DNA of 6,034 nt from Flavobacteriaceae bacterium (GTDB taxonomy: Bacteria > Bacteroidota > Bacteroidia > Flavobacteriales > Flavobacteriaceae): assembly GCA_008081175.1 (NCBI GenBank), contig VMCW01000125.1:1-6034 (forward strand), given 5' to 3'. The notes under the pieces are model-generated. The model had not been told where the DNA came from and made no database searches. It saw nothing but the letters and a program-made list of their open reading frames with translations. Every line of letters begins with the position of its first letter. Within the stretch, counting starts at the first letter, position 1. Positions 1 to 6,034 of the stretch are shown here, piece after piece. A program made the translations under genes and the position numbers.

Positions 1-351
1 GATTACATAGGGGGACTTTTGGAAATCACTTCATTATCCCCCCTTTTGGTTGGCTGGATTATCGCTACGTTGATTCGTTTTTCTGTTGGCTCTGCAACGG
101 TTGCTGGTTTAACCACTGCAGGGATTGTTTTGCCTTTGGTTCAATCTACAGGCGTAAGTCCAGAATTGATGGTTCTCGCAATAGGCTCTGGTAGTTTAAT
201 GCTTTCTCATGTCAACGATAGTGGTTTTTGGTTGTTTAAAGAATATTTTAATTTGAGTGTAAAAGAAACTCTTTCAACATGGACAGTAATGGAGACCAGT
301 ATAGGAATCACTGGACTCATTGGAGTATTAATTTTAAACCAATTCATTTAA
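1..351 (+). CDS. GntP-family permease, C-terminal fragment (gluconate/D-serine-type H+ symporter)
   Basis: This is the last 116 residues of an inner-membrane transporter. The frame is open from base 1, so the gene starts outside the window; the TTG at 19 is an internal leucine, not a start. GntP-family proteins are usually about 440-450 residues, so roughly three quarters is missing. Family-typical features are visible: a hydrophobic segment running into RFSVGSATVAG, then LAIGSGSLMLSHVNDSGFWL followed by FKEYF, then a final hydrophobic helix from WTVMETS to the C-terminus. The GSATVAG and SHVNDSGFW stretches are strongly conserved in GntP proteins. Known members carry gluconate (GntT/GntP), idonate (IdnT) or D-serine (DsdX), and the substrate cannot be read from this piece. 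The stop lies 4 nt before the next start, and the downstream D-amino-acid enzyme makes a DsdX-like substrate more plausible than a sugar acid; that last point is inference. Confidence 0.93.
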   Translation, partial: DYIGGLLEITSLSPLLVGWIIATLIRFSVGSATVAGLTTAGIVLPLVQSTGVSPELMVLAIGSGSLMLSHVNDSGFWLFKEYFNLSVKETLSTWTVMETSIGITGLIGVLILNQFI

Positions 352-355
352 AAAC

Positions 356-823
356 ATGAGTAAACTTCTCAAAGAACGAATAGAACAACTGGGACTACAC
401 TTACCTCCAGCGCCCAAGCCTGCAGGTGTATACAGACCCATTCTTATAGTCGGCAATCATCTGTATGTTTCAGGTCAAGGGCCAGTACTTGATGAAGATC
501 GTCTGATGCATGGAAGAGTGGGATCAGATCTCAACAAAGATGAAGGGAAAGAAGCAGCTAGGCAGGTAGGACTTACTATGCTTTCAACAATTGTAACACA
601 TGCCCCCGAATCTTTAGTCATTAAACGAGTAATTAAAGTCTTAGGTATGGTAAATGCTGCTCCAGATTTTGAACATCACCCCTACGTAATCAACGGTTTT
701 AGCGAACTTTTTGCTGAAGTATTTGGTGAAGAAAATGGTATTGGAGTTCGAAGTGCAGTTGGTATGCATCTGCCTCAAAATATACCGGTAGAAATTGAAG
801 CTGCTTTTTTAATTGAAGATTAA
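356..823 (+). CDS. RidA/YjgF/YER057c/UK114-family protein (putative enamine/imine deaminase)
   Basis: This is a 155-residue single-domain protein of the RidA superfamily, a little longer than the roughly 128-residue E. coli RidA, with about 25 extra N-terminal residues before the core. Visible motifs are VGNHLYVSGQGP (about 32-43), matching the family's 'SGQ' strand, and the C-terminal block GVRSAV...LPQNIPVEIEA. Arg132 aligns with the substrate-binding Arg105 of E. coli RidA, and Glu146 with Glu120, so the residues needed for imine hydrolysis appear intact. RidA proteins are soluble trimers that hydrolyse 2-aminoacrylate and related enamines/imines released by PLP enzymes. The ATG lies 4 nt after the permease stop with no Shine-Dalgarno. 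Its stop overlaps the next ATG by one base (TAATG), which implies translational coupling to the PLP enzyme. That position suggests it detoxifies or finishes that enzyme's product. Family assignment is firm; the physiological substrate is inferred. Confidence 0.93.
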   Translation: MSKLLKERIEQLGLHLPPAPKPAGVYRPILIVGNHLYVSGQGPVLDEDRLMHGRVGSDLNKDEGKEAARQVGLTMLSTIVTHAPESLVIKRVIKVLGMVNAAPDFEHHPYVINGFSELFAEVFGEENGIGVRSAVGMHLPQNIPVEIEAAFLIED

Positions 824-1944
824 TGAATAGAAATCAAATGGAGTGGTATAAGGCAATAAACGAGGATAAATTGATGACTCCAGGTCTTATAGTCTATCCT
901 GAGCGCATAAAAAGGAATATAGAATCCATGATCTTACTTTCTGGTAATGTCCAACGACTTTTCCCGCATGTCAAGACTTATAAAATGCAAAATGTTGTGA
1001 AACTACAGCAGGAGTATGGCATTCAGTCCTTTAAATGTGCTACTTTGGGAGAAGTTCAGATGTTGATTGATTGCAATGTTGAGCAACTGTTACTCGCTAT
1101 CCAGCCTACAAAAGAAAAGCTATTGCGATTTCTTGAATTGCAAAAGCAACATCCTCATATTGTTTTTTCTACTCTCGTGGATAATACAGACTCTTTGGCT
1201 TTATTTTCAGCCCTTTCCAAAGAGAATAATCTAAAGATGAACCTTTGGATCGATATCAACAACGGAATGAATAGAACAGGGATAATTCCAGAAAAATCAG
1301 AAGAGCTTTACTGGAAATTACAGAATGATCCTGTTATTAATTTTAAAGGATTTCACGTGTATGACGGTCATATCAGACCCCTTGATTTACAAGAGCGTAT
1401 TAGTCTTTGTAATACCGATTTTAAGCATGTAGAAAAGCTGGTCAATGCAATTGAACAAAAAGGAGGAGTGGTCCCAGAAATTATTACTGGAGGCTCACCT
1501 AGTTTTTATCCACATGCTTTGAGAAAGAATACACGACTAAGCCCAGGAACTACACTATTATGGGATCTAGGGTATCAAAAAATATGGAAGGAGTCACCTT
1601 TTCTTCACGCAGCTGTTTTAGTAACTCGCCTGATAAGTAAGCCTAACGCAAATACCTTGTGTTTTGACTTGGGTCATAAAGCGGTTGCCTCGGAGATGCC
1701 TTTGCCTCGTGTAGAAATTTTAGGATTAGAAGGTGTAGTGCACAAGGGACAAAGTGAGGAACACCTAGTAATTATATGTGAAAATGCCAAACAATTTAAA
1801 GTTGGAGAACTGTTTTACGCCATACCTTACCATATTTGCCCTACTGTTGCTAAATATCAAAAGGCTTATACAGTTACTGAAGGGGAGCTTGGACCTATGT
1901 GGGAAATTGAAGCACGAGACTATCAAATAGGACAGCACTTATGA
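823..1944 (+). CDS. D-threonine aldolase / D-serine dehydratase-like PLP enzyme (fold type III)
   Basis: This 373-residue cytoplasmic enzyme has an alanine-racemase-like N-terminal PLP barrel and a C-terminal metal-binding domain of the D-serine dehydratase type. Near the N-terminus MTPGLIVYPERIKRNI matches the family's 'TPALLVY...I..NI' opening. PHVKTYK (48-54) is the PLP site, with Lys51 the expected Schiff-base lysine. A GGSPSFYP stretch fits the phosphate-binding region. PYHICPTV carries His337 and Cys339, which correspond to the His-x-Cys zinc ligands of eukaryotic-type D-serine dehydratase and are also kept in D-threonine aldolases. Characterised relatives either deaminate D-serine or D-threonine, cleave D-threonine-type substrates to glycine plus an aldehyde, or act on 3-hydroxyaspartate; sequence alone does not separate these. 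The start at 823 overlaps the RidA stop by one base; Met6 (838) is a possible alternative. Coupling to RidA favours a dehydratase, since an aldolase makes no enamine product. Confidence 0.9.
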   Translation: MNRNQMEWYKAINEDKLMTPGLIVYPERIKRNIESMILLSGNVQRLFPHVKTYKMQNVVKLQQEYGIQSFKCATLGEVQMLIDCNVEQLLLAIQPTKEKLLRFLELQKQHPHIVFSTLVDNTDSLALFSALSKENNLKMNLWIDINNGMNRTGIIPEKSEELYWKLQNDPVINFKGFHVYDGHIRPLDLQERISLCNTDFKHVEKLVNAIEQKGGVVPEIITGGSPSFYPHALRKNTRLSPGTTLLWDLGYQKIWKESPFLHAAVLVTRLISKPNANTLCFDLGHKAVASEMPLPRVEILGLEGVVHKGQSEEHLVIICENAKQFKVGELFYAIPYHICPTVAKYQKAYTVTEGELGPMWEIEARDYQIGQHL

Positions 1945-3020
1945 AACTTCTTTTTGATGCCCATTTGGACCTATCTATGAATGCGCTAGAGTGGAATAGG
2001 GACCTGCGTTTAAGTGTTCAAGAAATTCAAAAACAAGAGCAAGGGCTAAATGATTTACCTGATAGAACCCGGGGTACAGTCTCTTTTCCAGCCTTGAGAG
2101 AGGGAAATATTGGTCTTTGTGTAGCTACACTTATTGCGCGCTACGTTAAACCAGAAAACCCACTACCGGGGTGGAATTCACCAGAACAAGCTTGGGCACA
2201 AACACAAGGACAGTTGGCGTGGTATCAAATAATGGAAAGTCAAAATGAGCTGGTTCAAATAAAAAACCGTTCTGCCTTGCTATCTCATCTAGACGCTTGG
2301 CAAAAAACATCACAATCCACACCCTTAGGGTATGTGTTGAGTTTGGAAGGAGCGGATTCGATTGTTTCTTTGGAACATTTGGATATTATGTATGAAAAAG
2401 GACTTCGTGCCATAGGACCTGCACATTACGGTCCTGGAACATATGCATTTGGAACAGATTCTACAGGAGGAATAGGAGCAAAAGGAAGAGCATTATTAAA
2501 AAAAATTCAGGAATTAGGAATGATTCTCGATGTTACACACCTCTGCGATCAAAGTTTTTGGGAAGCCTTAGAGGTATATGAGGGGCCCCTTTGGGCGAGT
2601 CACAGCAATTGTAGGAAATGGGTACCGAACGAAAGGCAATTTAGTGACGATCAAATACAAGCACTCATCGAACGAAAGGCAGTAATTGGAATGGCGTTTG
2701 ATGCATGGATGATGCTCCCCAACTGGAAAAGGGGGGTTACGGACCCTATATCGAGTGGTCTCGTTATAGAAACAATAGTAGATCATATAGATCATATATG
2801 TCAATTGGCTGGAAATGTAGATCACGTAATGATAGGCTCTGACCTAGATGGTGGTTTTGGAAATGAGCAGTGTCCTAGTGATTTGAAAACAATTGCAGAT
2901 TTACAAAAGCTCGATAAGCTATTGAGTAAAAGGGGGTATAAAGAAAGCGATATTGTAAAAATATGTTCAGGAAATGGAATTCAATTTTTACTTAATCACC
3001 TGCCTAATAAATCAAACTGA
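1941..3020 (+). CDS. M19-family (renal/membrane-type) dipeptidase
   Basis: This 359-residue metal-dependent dipeptidase has an amidohydrolase-like barrel. The binuclear metal and catalytic residues of the M19 family can be placed in order: His8 and Asp10 in FDAHLDL, Glu136 in LSLEGAD, His200 in LDVTHL, His221 in ASHSNCR (with Arg225 in the usual substrate-binding spot), and Asp301 in IGSDLDGG. The block ELGMILDVTHL matches the family's 'LGMIIDLSH'. There is no signal peptide or lipobox: the protein opens directly on the first metal motif, so it should act in the cytoplasm despite the common name 'membrane dipeptidase'. Characterised M19 enzymes hydrolyse dipeptides and tolerate D residues at the C-terminal position. 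The ATG overlaps the upstream TGA (ATGA), so it is translationally coupled to the PLP enzyme and could supply it with free D-amino acids. Its last 25 bases overlap the 3' end of the convergent gene. Confidence 0.94.
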   Translation: MKLLFDAHLDLSMNALEWNRDLRLSVQEIQKQEQGLNDLPDRTRGTVSFPALREGNIGLCVATLIARYVKPENPLPGWNSPEQAWAQTQGQLAWYQIMESQNELVQIKNRSALLSHLDAWQKTSQSTPLGYVLSLEGADSIVSLEHLDIMYEKGLRAIGPAHYGPGTYAFGTDSTGGIGAKGRALLKKIQELGMILDVTHLCDQSFWEALEVYEGPLWASHSNCRKWVPNERQFSDDQIQALIERKAVIGMAFDAWMMLPNWKRGVTDPISSGLVIETIVDHIDHICQLAGNVDHVMIGSDLDGGFGNEQCPSDLKTIADLQKLDKLLSKRGYKESDIVKICSGNGIQFLLNHLPNKSN

Positions 3021-5203
3021 TACGTGTATTTAATGGTAATACTTTGATTGTTTAGTCGATCCATAAAGTCTGAATCTTTGATGATATTTACGACAACAAA
3101 AAGACCTGTATTGGCATTACTTAACCATCCAAAGCGAGCATTTACAGAGGCGATTCTGCTCACGTTATTGTATTGCACAAGGCTTTGTAGAAACATTCTC
3201 GGGGTAAAGGAGTAGGCAAGTCTTCCTCCACTGATTACTACATTGGTAGTTCCGTTAGGTAAGTTTAAGTAATTGTAGTTTAAATTGGCTTCAGCGTTAA
3301 ACTTATCTCCTAGACGTAAAGTACCTGTATTGTTACTCGAAATTCGATTTCCACCAAAATAACCACCAATAAGCGTTCTAGTTCGGAAAGAAGCTTTGTT
3401 GTTTGGGTTTGTAAAGAGTACCAGTTGTAACTCCTGATGATCATACACACCTGGATCTACAGTAACACGAGAAATAGGAAAGGCTTCAAGAACGGTTTCT
3501 TTTGTGAAATTGATTCCTGTATGCACCTCAAAACCACTTTGCCACACCCAATGATTGTCAACATGTAAAAAACCAGTTTCCTGAGTGTTATTGAAATTCC
3601 AATATCCGCGGTAAGAGATATGTGGACGAACCTCTAAAAATTTGACTGTATTTTTAGGTCGCCATTGTTTGAAAATGAGGAATTCAGGTTTTTTAAATGC
3701 GGATCGAAGTAAAAAACCTACTTCGGGGTTGAATCCCTCTCCAACTTCAGTATAACCTGCACGAATGTTCCATCCGTTCCAGTTGTAAACAGCTAAAAAG
3801 TTAAAAGCATGGTCACTAGAATCAATACCCGGAGTACTGCTTTTTGAAAGATAACCCGTCAATTGTGCTTTTTTTCCAAGTCCTAATTTACCATCCATAG
3901 CAAATACACGATTGAAATCATCGTTATATCCAATACCATTTCTATTGACAATGATACCACCAAGAGAAGAACGACTTTTTGCAAAGTCATGATTTACTCG
4001 AGCTACAGAGTAATTGTTTTTTATTATGTCTATTGTTCCTTCATTCTCTACTTCATCAGTGAACATACTTAGAAGCCCCACATTGGTCTGACCAATTTTA
4101 CCAGAAACTCTTGATCCTCCAAGAATAGGTACTATAGAACCTCCTTCTCCTATTCCAATTCGTCTGCTAAAAAACAAGTCAACTTCACCTGGACTTCCTA
4201 CGCTAAACTGTCCTGCATTTTCTAGAAAAAAAGGTCTTTTTTCTGGAAAAAAAAGATTGAATCGATCAAGGTTAACCTGTTGTTCATCGACTTCAACTTG
4301 AGCAAAATCTGTATTGTAAGTCATATCTAATGTAAGTCCAGGTGTTAAGCTATATTTGATATCCCCTCCAAAGGCTGCATTAGTTGAAGTGTTTTTAGGA
4401 GGGGTATTATCCACAATAACCTGAGTTAGAGCATAGGGGATTATTTTTAAGTTTTTTGGTGATCGGAGATTGAGCCCCGTCATCTTACCTGCAAGTGATA
4501 ACCTCTTTAAGTCAAATCCTAAGGGTAGATTTGCCCAATAAGCGGTTTCACTTCTTTTGCTGATGTTTCTTTGAAAATTAATTCCCCAGATTTTATCGTT
4601 TCCACTGTTAAAACGAATGGAACGAAGGGGTATAGCAAACTCTGCACTCCAACCGTAGTCACCTGTTTCTGTTTTTACTTCCCAAGAAGCATCCCAGTTG
4701 ATGTTGGTACCTCCCACAACCCCACCTTGCTGTCTGTTGGCGCTGAAATTTCCTTCTCCTTCGTTGTCAATCTGAGCGTCGTATTCCATACCGCTCGCAT
4801 TGGTTCCAAACAAAAAACCATTTTGCTGATCGTTGTACGTATCTAAAATGAATAAAAAACTGTCTTCGTCATTTAAATCTGCGTCCCTTCGAGAGTCTGA
4901 TATAACTATCTTGTCTGGAGCAGAATCATAACAGACCACGGCAACGTATAGGGTTTTATTTGTGTAAGCAACTCGAATAGCTGTTTCCTCAGAAGCTGGA
5001 ACGTTGTAGTCGGGTTTAATTTGTTTGAGTTCCGTTATGGCTGGTACGCGCTCCCACAAAGCCTCTCCAAGAATGTTTCCATCTAGTATAGGATCGGTCT
5101 CAAGATAGGTAATAGGGAAATTAAGATTTTGATTGGGATTGTTTTTTTGAGCTATGCCAAAAGTCAACATCGAAAGACTCAAGAGGAGAAAACTATTTTT
5201 CAA
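2996..5203 (-). CDS. Exported DUF5916 protein with N-terminal CBM9-like domain (predicted outer-membrane beta-barrel)
   Basis: The product is a 735-residue exported protein, full length for the family (roughly 700-850). Residues 1-18 form a Sec signal peptide (KNS, hydrophobic core, FGIA, cut before Gln19). Residues about 35-215 resemble the carbohydrate-binding family 9 fold: LDGNILGEALWERV, then TLYVAVVCYDS, DSFLFILDTYND, and WSAEFAIPLRSIRF. From about residue 220 comes the DUF5916 region, with its hallmark NLFFPEKRPFFLENAGQF (FFLEN at 325-329) and LFFSRRIGIG. The rest is alternating beta-strand sequence ending YTYQFDLLGR, consistent with an outer-membrane barrel. The biochemical role of DUF5916 is unknown; binding or import of glycan or peptide is speculation. 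The start is TTG (5201-5203): no ATG or GTG occurs between it and the upstream in-frame TGA at 5249-5251, and starting at the next ATG (Met12) would destroy the signal peptide. It is a single-gene unit, divergent from the M20 peptidase gene. Confidence 0.92.
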   Translation of the reverse strand: MKNSFLLLSLSMLTFGIAQKNNPNQNLNFPITYLETDPILDGNILGEALWERVPAITELKQIKPDYNVPASEETAIRVAYTNKTLYVAVVCYDSAPDKIVISDSRRDADLNDEDSFLFILDTYNDQQNGFLFGTNASGMEYDAQIDNEGEGNFSANRQQGGVVGGTNINWDASWEVKTETGDYGWSAEFAIPLRSIRFNSGNDKIWGINFQRNISKRSETAYWANLPLGFDLKRLSLAGKMTGLNLRSPKNLKIIPYALTQVIVDNTPPKNTSTNAAFGGDIKYSLTPGLTLDMTYNTDFAQVEVDEQQVNLDRFNLFFPEKRPFFLENAGQFSVGSPGEVDLFFSRRIGIGEGGSIVPILGGSRVSGKIGQTNVGLLSMFTDEVENEGTIDIIKNNYSVARVNHDFAKSRSSLGGIIVNRNGIGYNDDFNRVFAMDGKLGLGKKAQLTGYLSKSSTPGIDSSDHAFNFLAVYNWNGWNIRAGYTEVGEGFNPEVGFLLRSAFKKPEFLIFKQWRPKNTVKFLEVRPHISYRGYWNFNNTQETGFLHVDNHWVWQSGFEVHTGINFTKETVLEAFPISRVTVDPGVYDHQELQLVLFTNPNNKASFRTRTLIGGYFGGNRISSNNTGTLRLGDKFNAEANLNYNYLNLPNGTTNVVISGGRLAYSFTPRMFLQSLVQYNNVSRIASVNARFGWLSNANTGLFVVVNIIKDSDFMDRLNNQSITIKYTYQFDLLGR

Positions 5204-5220
5204 AAAGGATTTGTTTTTTA

Positions 5221-5253
5221 CAAATTTCGTAAAATTTACGAATAAATTTCAAA
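5221..5253 (-). promoter_or_regulatory. Possible Bacteroidota-type promoter for the DUF5916 gene
   Basis: Read on the minus strand, TTTG (5250-5253) is followed after 21 nt by GAAATTTG (5221-5228). This resembles the phylum's -33 TTTG and -7 TAnnTTTG elements, with one mismatch in the first base of the -7 box, and the spacing is in the usual range. It would place the transcript start only about 10 nt before the TTG codon. In such AT-rich DNA a chance match is quite possible. Confidence 0.3.
5226..5242. promoter_or_regulatory. Perfect 17-bp palindrome, candidate operator
   Basis: TTCGTAAA-A-TTTACGAA has two 8-bp arms around a single central A. It lies in the 110-bp region between the divergent DUF5916 and M20 peptidase genes, 23 bp upstream of the DUF5916 start and 72 bp upstream of the peptidase start. 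The size and 1-nt centre suit a dimeric helix-turn-helix regulator; a hairpin is unlikely because there is no usable loop. It overlaps the possible -7 element of the DUF5916 promoter. The palindrome is seen directly; operator function is inferred, and the regulator is not in the window. Confidence 0.45.
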
Positions 5254-5266
5254 GATTTATCGCTTA

Positions 5267-5293
5267 TTGAATGAGAAGCATCCTTTATATTTA
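5267..5293 (+). promoter_or_regulatory. Weak candidate promoter for the M20 peptidase gene
   Basis: TATATTTA at 5286-5293 matches TAnnTTT of the Bacteroidota -7 box but lacks the final G. A TTG at 5267-5269 lies 16 nt upstream, which is slightly short for a -33 element. The transcript would start about 14 nt before the ATG. The position is sensible but the match is poor. Confidence 0.2.
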
Positions 5294-5313
5294 GAAAATA
5301 AAATTACATACAA

Positions 5314-6034
5314 ATGAAAATAAAATTTCAATGGTTTACATTGTTTGGTATTCTTTGCTTAAGTCTTCAAGCACAAAGAAAATTTGAGAAAGAGGTCAGC
5401 ACTTATGGAATAGAAAGTTTAGAACGATTTAAGACTTTTTTGGCTTTAAAGAATGATGCGTCTAACCCAGATGATATTCAAAAAAACATCGATTGGGTAC
5501 AAGATCAGCTTAGCTCGAAAGGATTTGAAACGCGATTGTTAAAAACATCTTCTTTGCCATTAATGGTAGCCAATTTAAACGTAAAGGCACAATTACCCAC
5601 AATAGCTATCTACATGCATATCGATGGACAAGCTGTTGATCCATCAAAATGGAATCAAGAAGACCCCTACGATGCAGTCTTAAAAAAGCCTACTTCTTCA
5701 GGTTTTGAAATTGTTCCATGGGAGCAAATACATAGCAAAGAAATAGATGGGTTACGGATTTTTGCACGTTCTGCCTCAGACGACAAAGGGCCTTTTGCAA
5801 TGCTTTTAACCGCATTAGATTATTTGGAAAGGAATAAAAAGAAGCCTGCTTTTAATTTGAAATTACTGTTGGACTTTGAAGAAGAGCAGAGTTCACCAGG
5901 ACTACCCGAATTAGTCAAAACCAACAAAGAAGATCTTGCAGCCTCTTTACTTTTGATTTTTGATGGTCCCGTGCATGCAACGGGCCGGCCTACATTGGTT
6001 TTTGGGAACAGAGGAATTGCTACCTTAACTTTAA
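5314..6034 (+). CDS. Exported M20-family metallopeptidase, N-terminal part
   Basis: The first 240 residues of an M20-family (dipeptidase/carboxypeptidase/deacylase-like) zinc peptidase are present; the frame stays open to the right edge and the full protein is probably about 450-500 residues. Residues 1-20 form a Sec signal peptide (MKIKFQW, hydrophobic core, LQA, cut before Gln21). Cys15 is not in a lipobox, so a soluble periplasmic or secreted enzyme is expected. Metal-site motifs are in order: YMHIDGQAVD with His102 and Asp104; ARSASDDKGP with bridging Asp156 (the usual Gly of 'RGxxDxKG' is Ser153 here); and LDFEEEQSSPG with Glu189-Glu191 supplying the catalytic base and a zinc ligand. The sequence then runs toward the dimerisation domain (VFGNRGIATLTL). 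ATG is preceded by an A-rich leader without Shine-Dalgarno, as is common in this phylum. It is transcribed divergently from the DUF5916 gene. Substrate specificity cannot be told from this part. Confidence 0.93.
   Translation, partial: MKIKFQWFTLFGILCLSLQAQRKFEKEVSTYGIESLERFKTFLALKNDASNPDDIQKNIDWVQDQLSSKGFETRLLKTSSLPLMVANLNVKAQLPTIAIYMHIDGQAVDPSKWNQEDPYDAVLKKPTSSGFEIVPWEQIHSKEIDGLRIFARSASDDKGPFAMLLTALDYLERNKKKPAFNLKLLLDFEEEQSSPGLPELVKTNKEDLAASLLLIFDGPVHATGRPTLVFGNRGIATLTL

Noticed and set aside
19..351. TTG at 19 as the start of a separate small membrane protein
   Set aside because: The frame is open through base 1 and the residues before the TTG continue the GntP-family sequence, so this is the end of a gene cut by the window edge.
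824..840. Alternative start for the PLP enzyme at the ATG at 838
   Set aside because: The ATG at 823 gives the TAATG coupling with RidA, and neither site has a clear Shine-Dalgarno. The first is preferred, although the second cannot be excluded.
2780..2797. Tandem 9-bp direct repeat (AGATCATAT twice)
   Set aside because: It is inside the dipeptidase gene, in frame, and encodes a short DHI-DHI repetition in a helix. It is probably a chance or small local duplication with no sign of mobile-element or regulatory function.
2568..2825. Open frame of 85 codons on the minus strand
   Set aside because: It lies wholly inside the M19 dipeptidase gene, whose frame carries all family motifs. Its translation has no recognisable pattern, so it is a shadow frame.
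4226..4254. Three homopolymer runs (7 A, 6 T, 8 A) close together, a possible slippage or phase-variation site
   Set aside because: They encode the conserved FFPEKRPFFLEN motif of DUF5916 in the intact frame, so amino-acid constraint plus AT-rich codon choice explains them.
4571..4846. Open frame of 91 codons on the plus strand
   Set aside because: It is antisense to the CBM9-like domain of the DUF5916 gene and has no recognisable protein features or translation signal.
5326..5373. Lipoprotein signal around Cys15 of the M20 peptidase
   Set aside because: The residue before the cysteine is leucine rather than Gly, Ala or Ser, and a normal signal-peptidase site (LQA before Gln21) follows, so a standard Sec signal fits better.

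Overview
The window looks like part of a chromosome from a member of the Bacteroidota, most likely a flavobacterium. It is AT-rich, none of the gene starts has a convincing Shine-Dalgarno sequence, and it carries a DUF5916/CBM9-like beta-barrel protein, a family typical of this phylum. No mobile element, RNA gene or CRISPR array was seen.

Layout. Positions 1-3020 (+) hold four tightly packed genes: the C-terminal end of a GntP-family permease (cut by the left edge), a RidA/YjgF-family protein, a fold-type III PLP enzyme of the D-threonine aldolase/D-serine dehydratase group, and an M19 (renal/membrane-type) dipeptidase. They are joined by a 4-nt gap, a 1-nt overlap (TAATG) and a 4-nt overlap (ATGA), so they almost certainly form one translationally coupled operon. 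Positions 2996-5203 (-) hold one long gene for an exported DUF5916 protein with an N-terminal CBM9-like domain. It converges on the dipeptidase gene and overlaps it tail to tail by 25 bp. A 110-bp AT-rich divergent intergenic region follows (5204-5313), with a perfect 17-bp palindrome and possible promoter elements. Positions 5314-6034 (+) hold the N-terminal part of an exported M20-family metallopeptidase, cut by the right edge.

How the genes may work together. The GntP family includes the D-serine permease DsdX. M19 enzymes can cleave dipeptides with a D residue at the C-terminus. The PLP enzyme acts on D-beta-hydroxy amino acids, and RidA proteins hydrolyse the reactive enamines/imines that PLP dehydratases release. 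The first four genes therefore read as a cytoplasmic route for uptake and breakdown of D-amino acids or D-residue-containing dipeptides, for example from peptidoglycan or aged protein. The divergent pair to the right (an envelope beta-barrel protein and a secreted peptidase) could supply peptides from outside, but that link rests only on proximity. Every coding stretch is accounted for, and there is no gene-free stretch longer than 300 bases.
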